Of a stretch of DNA of 64,000 bases, positions 38,443 through 48,115 are shown piece after piece. The DNA is from Trichoplusia ni (lineage: Eukaryota > Arthropoda > Insecta > Lepidoptera > Noctuidae). Under the pieces are notes generated by a model, which was not told the origin of the DNA, made no database searches, and worked only from the letters and a program-made list of their open reading frames with translations. Location of the stretch: assembly GCF_003590095.1 (NCBI RefSeq), contig NC_039491.1:5952001-6016000 (forward strand). The letters run 5' to 3'. The stretch's first letter is position 1; every line of letters starts with the position of its first letter. A program made the position numbers and the translations under genes.

Positions 38443-41400
38443 CTACGGGCGATAGTAGTTAGGAAATTTCACCGTCCTGCCGCTTCTTGTTTTTCTGACT
38501 ATGTTATCAGGCTGAACTGGGTCTGAAGTTTGACCTTGTCCTGGATCCAGTTCGTCTCTCGTCCTATATGCAGGTTTTACTCGGTCAATCGTCACCTTCT
38601 GTCTTTTTCCATTGACTTCGATGTCCACTGTCTTCTGGTCGCGAGCAAGGACCTTGTGTGGACCTGTATAAGGGGCCTGCAGTGATCTTTGACCAGGGCC
38701 TTCGCGTAGAAAGACGTGGGATGCAGTGCTCAAGTCCTTCGGGATGTAGAAGGGTCGGCTGGAGCTCGTGTGCCACGACGTTGGTTGTGGCGTCAACTTG
38801 GTCATGTGGGCGCGTAACCTGTCTACCAGGTCGCTCATGTCCACGGCATCCTTTGAGGCTTCTGTGAGGAACTGTCCAGGTAGGCGGAGTGGCTCACCGT
38901 AGACGAGTTCAGCGGTTGTTGCGCCTATGTCTTCTTTCCATGCGCTGCGTATGCCTAGTAGTACCCATGGAAGAACTTCTGTCCAGCTTGAATTCGCATG
39001 GCACATGATCGCGGCTTTCAATTGGCGGTGCAGTCTCTCAACGAGGCCGTTAGCTGCGGGGTGATAAGAAGTGGTCAGATGGTGAGTGGCGCCTATCAGG
39101 GCGGCTAGGTTCTTGAAGGTGCGGCATTCAAATTGCCGGCCTCGGTCCGTGGTGATATGTTCTGGACAGCCGAACCGGGCTATCCATCCAGTGGTGAGAG
39201 CAGTAGCACAGGTTTCTGCGGTAATGTCCTGCAGTGGGTACGCCTCAGGCCACCGTGTCGCGCGGTCGACAATCGTGAGGCAGTACCTGTAGTTAGAGGA
39301 CAGTGGTAAGGGCCCAATTAAATCGAGGTGGATGTGGCGAAAACGTGCCGAAGGTGGTTCGAATGCCTGCAATGGGGCAGAGGTATGGCGTGTCACCTTA
39401 CTCCTTTGACACGCTTCACATTCTTTTGCCATTTGTCTGCAGTCCTTTCTTACCCCCGGCCAAACAAACCTCTCAGTGACCAACCGGACACTTGCCTTAC
39501 GCCCAGGATGGCTGAGGTTATGAAGAGACATGAACACCTGCTTGCGAAACGTTCTCGTTATAAATGGTCGTGGAATACACGTTACGTCGCAGTATATTTC
39601 GGTGTTGCATTCAGGTAGTTTCACCTTCCTCAGCTTCAAAGATGATCCGTCTTTTAGCAAGCTCTGCAGTTCGAGGTCGGTTTGCTGTTCCTTGGCCAGG
39701 GCCTGGTAATCCAAGGGTAGTTGGAGTTCATTGACGCGTGAAAGTGTGTCCGCAACAACGTTGTCCTTCCCAGGTATGTATCTGATATCTGTCGTAAATT
39801 GTCCTATATAATCCAGGTATCTGAATTGCCGGGGAGGGCAATTTGACCGTGGGCGTGCAAACGCAAATGTCAGCGGTTTATGGTCTGTTGTGACGTGGAA
39901 CACGCGTGCCTCAACCATGAATCGGAAGTATCTGATGGCTTCGTATATTGCCAGAAGCTCACGGTCGTACGGGCTGTACTTCTTCTGCGATGGGCTGAGT
40001 TTCTTCGAAAAGAATGCCAGCGGCTGCCATCTCCCTTTGCTCCGCTGCTGGAGTACTGCGCCGATTGCTGTATCAGACGCATCCGTAAGTATGTTTAGCT
40101 CAGCGTGAGGGTCTGGATGCACTAAGAGTGTGGCTTCGGTGAGGCTCTGCTTGCAGCTGTTGAAAGCTTCTAGCAGCTCTGGTGTCATGATGATTGGATG
40201 TGATCCCTTGACTTTTGGACCTGCGAGCAGTTCGTTGAGAGGTGCCTGTTTTGAAGCAGCTTCAGGTATAAAACGGCGATAAAAGTTCAGCATCCCTAAG
40301 AATCGCCTCAGTTCTTTGACCGTCTTTGGCTCAGGGAAGTCTTGTATGGCTTGGACTTTGCATTCTGGAGGCTGTGTACCTGACGCAGAGACTTTGTATC
40401 CCAGGAATATCACCTCTGTTTGGCCAAAAATACACTTGCTAGTATTTAATAAGACGCCGTATTTGACCAACCTTTCGAACAGTAGTCTGAGGTGTTGTTC
40501 GTGCTGATGGATATCCTTGCTGAACACCAGTATATCGTCAAGATATCCATAACAAAAGGTTAGGTCTCGCAGAACTTCGTCCATGAACCTTTGGAAAGTC
40601 TGTGCGGCGTTTCTGAGTCCAAAGGTCATGTAGGGAAATTCAAATAGGCCAAATGGAGTTGTTATCGCCGTCTTAGGTATGTCTTCTTCAGAGACGGGAA
40701 TTTGGTTGTATGCCTTCACCAAATCTATCGTGGAGAAGATAGTGCTGCCCGCCAACTCGTGGGTGAAGTCCTGCAGGTGTCTGATAGGATAGACGTCCGG
40801 GATGGTCCGTGCGTTCAATGCGCGGTAGTCACCGCATGGACGCCATCCGTCATTCTTCTTGGGCGCTAAGTGCAGTGGTGAGGACCAGGCGCTTTCCGAA
40901 GGGCGTGCCGTCCCGTTTTGCAGCATCTCCTCAAACTCTCGCTTTGCTATCTTGAGGCGTTGTGGATCCAAACGACGAGGACGATTAGAGACAGGGGGTC
41001 CCGGCGTAGTGCGTATATGGTGCAGTGTCTTGTGCTTCGGTACCCCTGGCTTTCCAGTGGGACGAGTGAGGTCTGGATACTCCTTCAAGATGCGGTGGTA
41101 GTTGCTAACTTCGGTGATGGTGCGAACAGATGATATGGCTTCTGTTGGTTCGTACTGTGGTGCCTGAGTTGCAAGGGACGTCAGGTTGTCTATGAGGCGC
41201 TGGTTTCGGCAGTCGACAATCAGATTGTAGTAAGCCAAAAAGTCGACTCCGATTATGGGCTTGGTGACGTCGGCAACTATGAATCGCCACGTGAACTCGC
41301 GGCGGAGTCCAAAGTTGAGTGTTAGGGGATGAAATCCATATGTGCTGATAACTGACCCGTTGGCTGCAAACAACTCGTATTTTGTCTTCATGCGTGGTCC

Positions 41401-41553
41401 CCGTACAGCGGATCGTGGAAATACACACAGGTCTGAACCCGTATCTATAAGAAACTGTATCTTAGTGCTGCGATCCGTAATGAACAGGCGGCTCGATATT
41501 GCATGGCAGTCAATATCCGCCTTTAGTGGCTGCCTTGGTGGTTTAACGCCTTC
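38443..41553 (-). CDS. pol: Pol polyprotein: protease, RT, RNase H, integrase
   Basis: Open for 1036 codons after two stops at 41554-41559; an ATG-initiated form would start at 41391, but that cuts off the protease active site. The frame is -1 relative to gag, so expression by frameshift is expected. Domains, numbered from the 41391 Met: aspartic protease with its DTG motif upstream (41443-41445 codes the Asp); reverse transcriptase about 150-330 with catalytic Asp223 and YLDD at 283-286; RNase H about 430-550 (Asp437, Asp503, Asp548); integrase zinc finger H624, H628, C658, C661; integrase core Asp690, Asp749, Glu785 (DD35E). The C-terminal tail RSGRTVKFPNYYRP is typical of insect Gypsy Pols. 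No stop or frameshift interrupts it. There is no chromodomain that I can see and no env after it. Role: copy the RNA to DNA and insert it. Confidence 0.96.
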   Translation of the reverse strand, partial: EGVKPPRQPLKADIDCHAISSRLFITDRSTKIQFLIDTGSDLCVFPRSAVRGPRMKTKYELFAANGSVISTYGFHPLTLNFGLRREFTWRFIVADVTKPIIGVDFLAYYNLIVDCRNQRLIDNLTSLATQAPQYEPTEAISSVRTITEVSNYHRILKEYPDLTRPTGKPGVPKHKTLHHIRTTPGPPVSNRPRRLDPQRLKIAKREFEEMLQNGTARPSESAWSSPLHLAPKKNDGWRPCGDYRALNARTIPDVYPIRHLQDFTHELAGSTIFSTIDLVKAYNQIPVSEEDIPKTAITTPFGLFEFPYMTFGLRNAAQTFQRFMDEVLRDLTFCYGYLDDILVFSKDIHQHEQHLRLLFERLVKYGVLLNTSKCIFGQTEVIFLGYKVSASGTQPPECKVQAIQDFPEPKTVKELRRFLGMLNFYRRFIPEAASKQAPLNELLAGPKVKGSHPIIMTPELLEAFNSCKQSLTEATLLVHPDPHAELNILTDASDTAIGAVLQQRSKGRWQPLAFFSKKLSPSQKKYSPYDRELLAIYEAIRYFRFMVEARVFHVTTDHKPLTFAFARPRSNCPPRQFRYLDYIGQFTTDIRYIPGKDNVVADTLSRVNELQLPLDYQALAKEQQTDLELQSLLKDGSSLKLRKVKLPECNTEIYCDVTCIPRPFITRTFRKQVFMSLHNLSHPGRKASVRLVTERFVWPGVRKDCRQMAKECEACQRSKVTRHTSAPLQAFEPPSARFRHIHLDLIGPLPLSSNYRYCLTIVDRATRWPEAYPLQDITAETCATALTTGWIARFGCPEHITTDRGRQFECRTFKNLAALIGATHHLTTSYHPAANGLVERLHRQLKAAIMCHANSSWTEVLPWVLLGIRSAWKEDIGATTAELVYGEPLRLPGQFLTEASKDAVDMSDLVDRLRAHMTKLTPQPTSWHTSSSRPFYIPKDLSTASHVFLREGPGQRSLQAPYTGPHKVLARDQKTVDIEVNGKRQKVTIDRVKPAYRTRDELDPGQGQTSDPVQPDNIVRKTRSGRTVKFPNYYRP

Positions 41554-42374
41554 TTATTATAGGCACATGGTTCTGTACATCTGCGGGCTTTGTCGCCAAA
41601 TCGGCTGTGGTAGTAACAGTACCGGTTGTCTCTCGTGCGGGATTGTGATCGGTGGCGGTTCTGGTTAAACCTTCCTCCAGAACGGGAACGGGAAGATCGG
41701 TGACGTAACTGCGAGCTCATAACCTCAAGTTTTCGTGATAGCTCAGCCACTGTTTGTGTCAACGCTTCGATAGCGCTGCTTTGTTGGCTCGTTGCGGGCT
41801 GTGAGCTAGCTACTTGCCCAGGCACTGGCATGCTAGTAGCAGCTACTTGCGCGGTTACTGGAACGATGTCATTGATGCGGTCTACTAATTCTGCTACTTC
41901 TTCTAGGCTGGAGTTTGCTTGCATCGTGACTATAGTTTGGAGGTTCGCCGGCAACCTACTGCACCAAATTGATCTGATGAAGTCGGTCGGGACAGTGGGT
42001 CCAGCCAGTTGCTGCAGGTGGCGGAGAAATTGGGTGGGTTTCCTGTCTCCTAACTCCTCATGCATGAGTAGCTGCTTAATCTTCCTTTCCTGTGAGGCGG
42101 ACAATCGTTTAATAAGCTCTGCTTTCAGTTTCTCGTATCTGCCGGTGGAGGGGGGATTCACTATGAGGTCACGTACTTGAGCTGAATGTTGTGGCTCGAG
42201 CTGCGCCAGCACGTAATAAAACTTCGTGTTGTCTGTAGTAATGTTGGAGAGAACGAACTGGCCCTCAAGCTGCGCGAACCATAATTGTGGATCATCTGCG
42301 TTGAAGGCTGGTGTCTTGACCCCCACTCGGTATGTCATGAAGAAATCCTTGTCCTCTTCTTTGTTGTCCACCAT
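41523..42374 (-). CDS. gag: Gag polyprotein of the Ty3/Gypsy element
   Basis: A 283-aa protein starting 43 bases after the primer site, so this ATG is the natural start. The N-terminal two thirds (about residues 20-170) look like the retrotransposon Gag domain (PQLWFAQLEGQF, LSASQERKIKQLL, FLRHLQQLAG), which assembles the virus-like particle. A Ser/Arg/Gln-rich basic linker follows (about 200-250). A zinc-knuckle-like C-x2-H-x9-C-x3-C sits at 253-270 (CYYHSRFGDKARRCTEPC). This CHCC spacing, in place of the usual CCHC, fits the CsRn1 clade. The frame is uninterrupted and overlaps the start of the pol frame by about 30 bases. Confidence 0.95.
   Translation of the reverse strand: MVDNKEEDKDFFMTYRVGVKTPAFNADDPQLWFAQLEGQFVLSNITTDNTKFYYVLAQLEPQHSAQVRDLIVNPPSTGRYEKLKAELIKRLSASQERKIKQLLMHEELGDRKPTQFLRHLQQLAGPTVPTDFIRSIWCSRLPANLQTIVTMQANSSLEEVAELVDRINDIVPVTAQVAATSMPVPGQVASSQPATSQQSSAIEALTQTVAELSRKLEVMSSQLRHRSSRSRSGGRFNQNRHRSQSRTRDNRYCYYHSRFGDKARRCTEPCAYNKKALNHQGSH
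41541..41547 (-). promoter_or_regulatory. Candidate -1 frameshift heptamer GTTAAAC
   Basis: In the gag frame the heptamer reads G TTA AAC, a workable X-XXY-YYZ type slippery site (the same heptamer serves arteriviruses). It falls inside the only stretch where gag and pol are both open (41553 to 41523), and the pol frame is -1 relative to gag. I could not assess a downstream pseudoknot. Confidence 0.6.
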
Positions 42375-42417
42375 AATTGATGTTTACCAGGCTTCGAGTT
42401 TCTATACTTCAATCCGG

Positions 42418-42435
42418 ATCACGTCGGGGTCACCA
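42418..42435 (-). promoter_or_regulatory. Primer binding site for tRNA-Trp
   Basis: The plus strand reads atcacgtcggggtcacca, which matches the 3' end of insect/animal tRNA-Trp including CCA as I remember it. The minus-strand transcript therefore carries an 18-base complement one base inside the 5' LTR, where minus-strand DNA synthesis would be primed. Confidence 0.85.
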
Positions 42436-42436
42436 G

Positions 42437-42913
42437 TGAAGTAGTATAGGACTCCGTTGGTATATGCTGGCTACAGTATACTACTTGCGTAGATAATACA
42501 GGTGGGTATAGCAGAAGCAATGAGGAATAAGATGATAAGCGAAGGAATAAAATGCCAGGTGAAAGCGACAGAGTTATATTGCGGTAGCAAGACACAAGCG
42601 TAATGAATGAATCTTAGAAAATACACAGCTATTTATACTAAACATTATGATAAAAAACGGCTCCCACTTGGCATATTTGCGCAGGAGTTTACGCCCTCTC
42701 ATTAGCGTGGACAATAGATGAGTGCGCCGCCATCTTGCCTCATTAGTGCTTCGAACAAAGGATGCGCAGACGCCATGTCTTGGGAGGCGGCACTAAGTTA
42801 ACTTGTCGTCGCAAGGTGGGCGGAGCTTTCGAAACTTGTTTTGCACACGGCACGCTGTGACGTAAAATGGCGTGATCCTGTGCTGCGTTTAGTCGTGCGA
42901 CTTACTCGCCACA
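42437..42913 (-). repeat. 5' LTR of the Ty3/Gypsy element
   Basis: This 477-bp repeat appears identical to 37943-38419. It should carry the element's promoter: a TATA-like TATAAATAG on the minus strand at 42629-42637, with an initiator-like TTCATT about 20-30 bases further on. Confidence 0.97.
42629..42637 (-). promoter_or_regulatory. TATA-like box in the 5' LTR
   Basis: TATAAATAG on the minus strand lies inside the LTR, downstream of a GC-richer U3-like half. The position fits an RNA polymerase II start in the LTR. No transcript evidence is available. Confidence 0.5.
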
Positions 42914-42917
42914 GTAC
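42914..42917. repeat. Target site duplication, right copy (gtac)
   Basis: Matches gtac at 37939-37942. An intact duplication shows that both LTRs come from the same insertion event. Confidence 0.9.
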
Positions 42918-43227
42918 CTAGTCTCTGTAAACTTTGTTCATAATCTGAAATGTGCACTATTTTCTTAGTACCTACAACTTTAGTATGCTTTTCTTTGCAC
43001 TGAACTATCCTCCATTAACATTTAACTAAGTTTATTAATTACATCCCACGTTTTAAGTTTAATTCTATATTCGTAACACGGTGTGGTTTAACCATTAAGT
43101 ACATTTCAAATACAATTGAACATTATTTAAACCTAAAAACATAAAACAGCCTTTTATCACCGAATTCTAGTTTAAGATTTGTTCAAAGTAAACTTCCTTA
43201 TGGAATCAACCAGGAATATAAAAATAA
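42918..43227. other. Non-coding stretch right of the element
   Basis: AT-rich host DNA, nothing recognised. Confidence 0.4.
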
Positions 43228-43480
43228 AACCAGTCAAATGGGAGTCAGTCTTGCAATACAGCATGTTTCGTACAAAATGGTGTACAATAAGGAAATCGGT
43301 TGGGTGACAAATAAATTACCTTGGTGTTTTTGGTTGGGGGTAACCCAACCAAAAATGTATGTATCACCCACCTGCAAATCAAATGCGACAACAATCTGCT
43401 TAATGAACAAGATGCTCTATCTCAGCTCTCTATCGGCAGCAGACAAACGGACGGACAGCGGAGTAATAAGCTCCAGCATT
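43228..43480 (+). repeat. Lepidoptera-type repeat fragment
   Basis: It starts 'accagtcaaatgggagtcag' and ends 'cagacaaacggacggacagc' followed by 'ggagtaataagctcc'. These are decayed versions of the family's start (normally '..caagtgcgagtcggac..') and its internal 'gacagacagac..' part. The central 'tggttgggggtaacccaacca' is a small hairpin. Non-coding; the open frame across it is incidental. Confidence 0.5.
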
Positions 43481-46029
43481 TGAAAAAAACAAGTAATTAA
43501 ATGAGTGGGTTCAAATTATAACACGTGCTACCAACTACTACACTTTATTGAAATTTATTTTCGCCATCATAAACTTAATCTCTAACTAAATAATGTAAAA
43601 CGTTAATTATAACGCGAGTCTAATTTAAAAGCCATTAGTACATGAAGTCGTACAGCCTTAAGGCCACACAAAGAATACGTCCGCGGTCCGTGTACAGCGA
43701 GAACCTGAATTCCCGCATAAAATGTTTAACATCTGGACGTCGCTTCTAGGACATCTCCTATTCATTCGTGTTCTCCTTCCATCGTTTTTTCACCTTTACA
43801 TTTTCGTGCTCGACCCAGTCGCTTTGACTTTTGTGTTTCACAGACTTTTTTTAAAGAAAATTCGTCAGAAATACGACGTCATAATCATTATGAAAGCTTT
43901 TTTAATAAAATTAACAAATGCAAACAGTGTGATGGCCTGGATAGATAGTTGATAAAACGCTAAAACTCTTATCAATGTAGGAAGCATTTTACATTCTTTT
44001 TTGTTCTATAACAGTATTAAAGGCAAGGAATTTTATTCCAAAACCATGTCCAAACATTGTATTTATCCCACGTATTGCAAGCTAATTGAATTCCCCGTAT
44101 CAATATTTACAACTACACGTGCATGCAGACGCACACAAACCGGGCTTATTAACAGTTAACACGATACGGAAATTAGTACCGCATTCACTAAAGTTGCTCC
44201 CGACGCTGGCTGCAGTGATAAATCAACACTTCCTGAATACAGTATTGCAATTACTGCATAATTATAACACTGAAATATGAACAAAGTTACGATGACACAC
44301 GTATGTTTCGTATGTAATGACTTCGCGTAGCTTTTATTTTGTCAATTGACCAATTGAATTTGATTCCAAAGTGTCTGTAACACTTTGCGTGACATTAGCT
44401 TTGCGTTTTTGTTTTAGTTACCATTTACTTTAAGTAGAGACCAAAAATGTTTTATAAGATTTGATAGGTATAGATATTGAACGGCGCTTGCGATTTGATA
44501 CATTATTATTTATTAATATAGATTATAAAAACAATCTTGATTTGAAGAGCAATAAATGTACAATTGATACTCCAATAAAACTGGCATATAAAGGTATATG
44601 TATAAGAGAATACGGAATACGCACAAAATGAGGCATTTGTCAAATTCCAAAAACATGATTTTATACTTCATAGCAACGACGCATTTTGAACATACGGTAG
44701 GTTCACAACAAAACATGAAGATATAGCTACCCTAACCCTTGTTTTTTCACCGTCTACGAACTCATGGCCTTTGAAAAATTATGAAGAGGAAGTTCAAAAC
44801 AGTCTTAAGAAATTTTTACTTTACTAGTAGTCGACTATTTAAGCCGAAGAGCCAAGAGATCCTGAACTTAAGCAATTAGTGAGCTCAAGTCAGACAGCAA
44901 TTAACGGAATATGCTATTTGAAAGCAGAAAAGGTAGAAATAATTCAGCCAATAACAGGGTGCTTGCCGACTTGACTCGTTAGCTAAATAATTCATTAACT
45001 ACTAATGACCGAAATATATCAAGTACTTACTTGGGTGAAGTAAATTCTCGGAGAATTGGGTGTTATAATTAATACTCGAGTCGTATAATAACTTTTACGG
45101 ATAATGAAGATGTGTAAGAGGAAAATTGTGTCAACTTGGGTTATGTTCCTGTGGGCTGTTTAATGTTTTACTAACTTACTGTTCCCATGTCCATTAAGGG
45201 CGGGGAAAACACGTGGAGGTACTTAATAGTTTTCGCAATCTTTGATAAAACATAAGTTTTTATGTAGTTTTGTGCGTAGGTTTGTATTTTGATAACACTG
45301 GGATTTTCATTGCGGAAGTTCCCTCTTAAAAGTTGAAAACATATTAGTGATACTTATTCTAATATCGGATTATATTTAGCACAGTTAAAACACTCCATGT
45401 AACTTGGTGTATAGGCATTTTCTAATAAACATCCATTCACTTTTATACTACTGAATATGATACAAATTTTCATACGGTAAAGTATTAGTATTACTTTTTG
45501 ATATCCACTGCAGTTACAATACATAATATAAATTCATGCTTTAATTATATTTGTATTCAGATGCTCAGTATCACAGAGGAAAAGTTTGCTTACATAATTC
45601 ACTCTGAAGACCATTGGAATGTAATTAACTACGGTGCCGTGTACTGTAATTAAATAGAGCTCTATAAATCTTGTGTTTTTCTTGAATACTATCTTTAATA
45701 ATAAAAGGTGCAATGGCAATGACTATAGAGGTATAAAACTGGTTTTGTAAAAAATGCTAGTACTAAACAAAACACAAAGATACTCATTAAAGTACGTCAT
45801 CAAATCATGACTTAAATTATAACGTTTACAATTTTTACAAAAATTGTCAAAAAAATGTGGTCGACCTCATTTGAAAACTTCTAGCTAGTCCTGATAAAGA
45901 AAAAGTAGTAAAAAATCTCCATTAAAAGCATTTTTTAAAAGTAGTCTACAAAAAAAACACGGTAACTTTTTTTCATCAATTTTTGCCGAAACGTTTGGAT
46001 ATTAATATTGACGTGAAAGGTAACTAAAA
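43481..46029. other. Non-coding stretch, nothing recognised
   Basis: AT-rich DNA. Open frames at 43722 (+), 44086 (+), 44513 (-) and 45534 (-) are under 80 codons and unrecognised. Confidence 0.4.
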
Positions 46030-46310
46030 AAGTGGCCAAGAGCGAGCCGGACACGGCCTCGGAGAATATTGAAGTAATGAAAATTGTAATGTTTACGAAT
46101 TATATTTTATATTTGAGTTGATTGAATAAAAGGAGGTTTACGATTTATGGCATATAGAAAATTAGTACTGACTCTTTCAAACTAATAAGACAACTAAGTT
46201 TACACAATACATATTTTAATTCTAAAATAGATGTGATATACTAACAGACTCACATGACGAATCCGTAAGGGTTGCGATTTTAGTCACTTGGCTAAGGAAC
46301 CCTAAAAACC
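46030..46310 (+). repeat. Lepidoptera-type repeat fragment
   Basis: 'aaaaagtggccaagagcgag' with 'ccggacacggcctcgg' at the left and 'aaggaaccctaaaaac' at the right are decayed ends of the same family as 17690-17830 and 43228-43480. Non-coding. Confidence 0.5.
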
Positions 46311-46539
46311 AGTGAACGAGAAAAAACGTATTATGTAATAGACTCGTTATAATATCGATTAGTCTTCATTAGTCTGTTGAATATAACATTATATCTTTAC
46401 TATGCGTAAGTTACCTTTAAAGGGTTCCTCTTACGACTACAATATCTCATCCATTCCTAGCTAAGTATTCTTTTACAAAAAAAAACGCTTAACTTAAGAT
46501 GTAATGTAGTAAAATCTCGCTTCCATAATGACATCAGTT

Positions 46540-46645
46540 TTAACTGATCCCTTGGTCTCGTTGTTAGCGGCGGTGCCGCCATACCAGAGGTTGTGGCTTC
46601 GATTCCCGCAAAAGATGAAATGTTTGTGTGATAAGCAGCAAAGTC
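46540..46645 (+). mobile_element. tRNA-derived SINE fragment
   Basis: 'ggtctcgttgttagcggcgg' then a B-box-like GGCTTCGATTCC at tRNA spacing, followed by the body 'gaaatgtttgtgtgataagc'. This is a common lepidopteran SINE head. Two deviations from a functional tRNA (a broken acceptor stem and no CCA-compatible end) rule out a tRNA gene. Confidence 0.6.
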
Positions 46646-47208
46646 TCGATGCAATCAGTTTATCAGTCGTCTAACACTTTTACACATGCTCATACAACAA
46701 CTGAAACATTATCCAAGAGTGGCAAAAAAAACTTCCCGTCTGTTAAAAAAATACCACCAGAATATTACTGGAAAGAAAATGCCTTTCAATTCAATACAGT
46801 TGTGTATTTCATGGTAGATACTACTACTCGTCCTACATAGAATAAATGATTAGCAGAACCATCGAAATCGATCATTGAAAAATTCATTGAATATCCCGAG
46901 GTAAAAATTTATTCAAATGTAGGTAAAATTGCCATTAAACATTCAAATACGAAAGTAGTTAGACAGGTATCTACAGGTTTTATTCTTTCAAAACCGCTTT
47001 TTATCTCCAAATATTCGTGGTCTTGATATTTTGGCACATCTAATAAATATTTATTTGAGTCTGGGTAGGAATAAGAAACGACCATTTTATCATAAAAATG
47101 TTTCGGATAAGTGAATCCGAATTGCGCATTATGAGTTACATAAAATATGTATGTACCTGATCCGATAAGAGTTTCATTTATTTATATTTAGGTATAAATA
47201 ATAATAAA

Positions 47209-47427
47209 ATAAATAAATGCGGACAACATCACATACATTGTTCTGAACCCAAAGTAAGTTGCTAAAGCACTTGTGTTATGGAATTCAGATACAACGAAGG
47301 TACCACAAACACCCAGACCCGAGACAATGTAGAAATGTGAATATTTACATTGACCCGACCGGGGATCGAACCCGGCACCTCAGAGCTAGCGACACCTTGA
47401 AACCGGTGCGTACGCCACTCGACCACG
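47209..47427 (-). mobile_element. tRNA-derived SINE, copy 1
   Basis: On the minus strand it starts 'cgtggtcgagtggcgtacgc' (A-box region) and has a perfect B box in 'ccgggttcgatcccc', then a ~150-base body ending in an A/T-rich tail. It differs from the copy at 63087-63302 at only about ten positions. It would be transcribed by RNA polymerase III and mobilised by a LINE. A plus-strand ORF across it is incidental. Confidence 0.85.
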
Positions 47428-47585
47428 TATACTATAGTTATATTGGAAAATTCATCGGAGAAATTAAAAACCTACCACCAGTCAAGTGCGAGTCAGATCA
47501 TAACCTGTCATGACACAGAGAGTTCTGTAAAATAAATTTTCAACCGTACCAAACATTGCTTAACCTAAATAATTAAATTTTAATT

Positions 47586-47982
47586 ATTGATAGTATTAGT
47601 TTTTTATTAGGGAGCTCGTGGCTAAGCTATAACCACATAAGTGAGTCGATCACAGGTTAAGCTATGCTTGACGCGGTTGGTCCATAGATGGGTGATCACC
47701 TTTGTTATAACGAGTTCCTCCGTGTTTCGGAAGGCACGTTAAATTGTGGGTCCCTACATCTTTGACAGTCGTTACAGGTAGTCAGAAGCTTGAAAAAGTC
47801 TGACAACCAGTCTAACCAAGGGGTATCGTGTTGCCCAGGTAACTGGGTTGAGGAGGTCAGATAGGCAGTCGCTCCTTGTAAAACACTGGTACTTAGCTGA
47901 AACCGGTTAGACTGGTAGCCGACCCCAACATAGTTGGGAAAAGGCTAGGCCAATGATGATATTGATAGTATTAGTTTTTATT
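47586..47982 (+). mobile_element. 5S rRNA-derived SINE with target duplication
   Basis: A near-complete copy (body about 47609-47960). A ~22-base direct repeat beginning attgatagtattag lies on both sides (47586-47608 and 47961-47982), differing by one T. The head resembles insect 5S rRNA in order: 'cgatcacaggttaagc', 'gacgcggttggtcca', 'tagatgggtgatcacc'. These correspond to the internal control region (A box, intermediate element, C box) that recruits TFIIIA. The rest is family-specific, ending 'cccaacatagttgggaaaag' and ATGATGAT. It is a SINE3-type element. Partial copies lie at 12791-12956 and 22277-22640. Confidence 0.8.
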
Positions 47983-47984
47983 GC

Positions 47985-48115
47985 GGCAGCAGAAATTCAT
48001 TTTTTGGAAAAATAACAATTGTCTAGCATTCACGCTTCCTGAGATACAACCTGGTGACGAATGGAGGAACATATACACGAACGTGTCTATCCTATAGGTA
48101 CGGAACCCTAATTTC
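47985..48115 (+). repeat. Lepidoptera-type repeat fragment
   Basis: 'ttcacgcttcctgagataca' then 'acctggtgacgaatgg' and 'ggtacggaacccta' are landmarks of the family described at 17690-17830. It lies directly beside the SINE's right target duplication, so the SINE probably inserted into or next to this older repeat. Confidence 0.55.

Larger units (their letters stand above)
37943..42913 (-). mobile_element. Complete Ty3/Gypsy LTR retrotransposon, CsRn1-type
   Basis: A 4971-bp element reading on the minus strand: 5' LTR (42437-42913), primer site, gag, pol (protease, reverse transcriptase, RNase H, integrase), polypurine tract, 3' LTR (37943-38419). LTRs begin TG and end CA, and I found no difference between the two 477-bp copies. 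A 4-bp target duplication gtac flanks it. No env frame exists, so it is a retrotransposon rather than an errantivirus. The tRNA-Trp primer site plus a Gag C-x2-H-x9-C-x3-C knuckle instead of CCHC are, as I know them, the signature of the CsRn1 clade (Kabuki of Bombyx is a member). Both genes are open, so the copy could be autonomous. It is much more GC-rich than the host DNA around it. Confidence 0.96.

Noticed and set aside
37943..38445. Search for an env gene between pol and the 3' LTR
   Set aside because: The pol stop lies about 12 bases before the polypurine tract end, so there is no room for env.
38443..41391. Starting pol at the Met at 41391
   Set aside because: The frame is open up to 41553 and the protease DTG lies upstream of that Met; the fusion reached by the -1 shift explains the layout better.
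38585..42180. About a dozen additional 60-116 codon open frames on both strands inside the retrotransposon
   Set aside because: They are shadows of gag and pol in GC-richer sequence and contain no retroelement motif.
46540..46645. tRNA gene (also at 14860-14955, 47209-47427 and 63087-63302)
   Set aside because: A and B boxes are present but no cloverleaf with a proper acceptor stem forms; SINE bodies follow.
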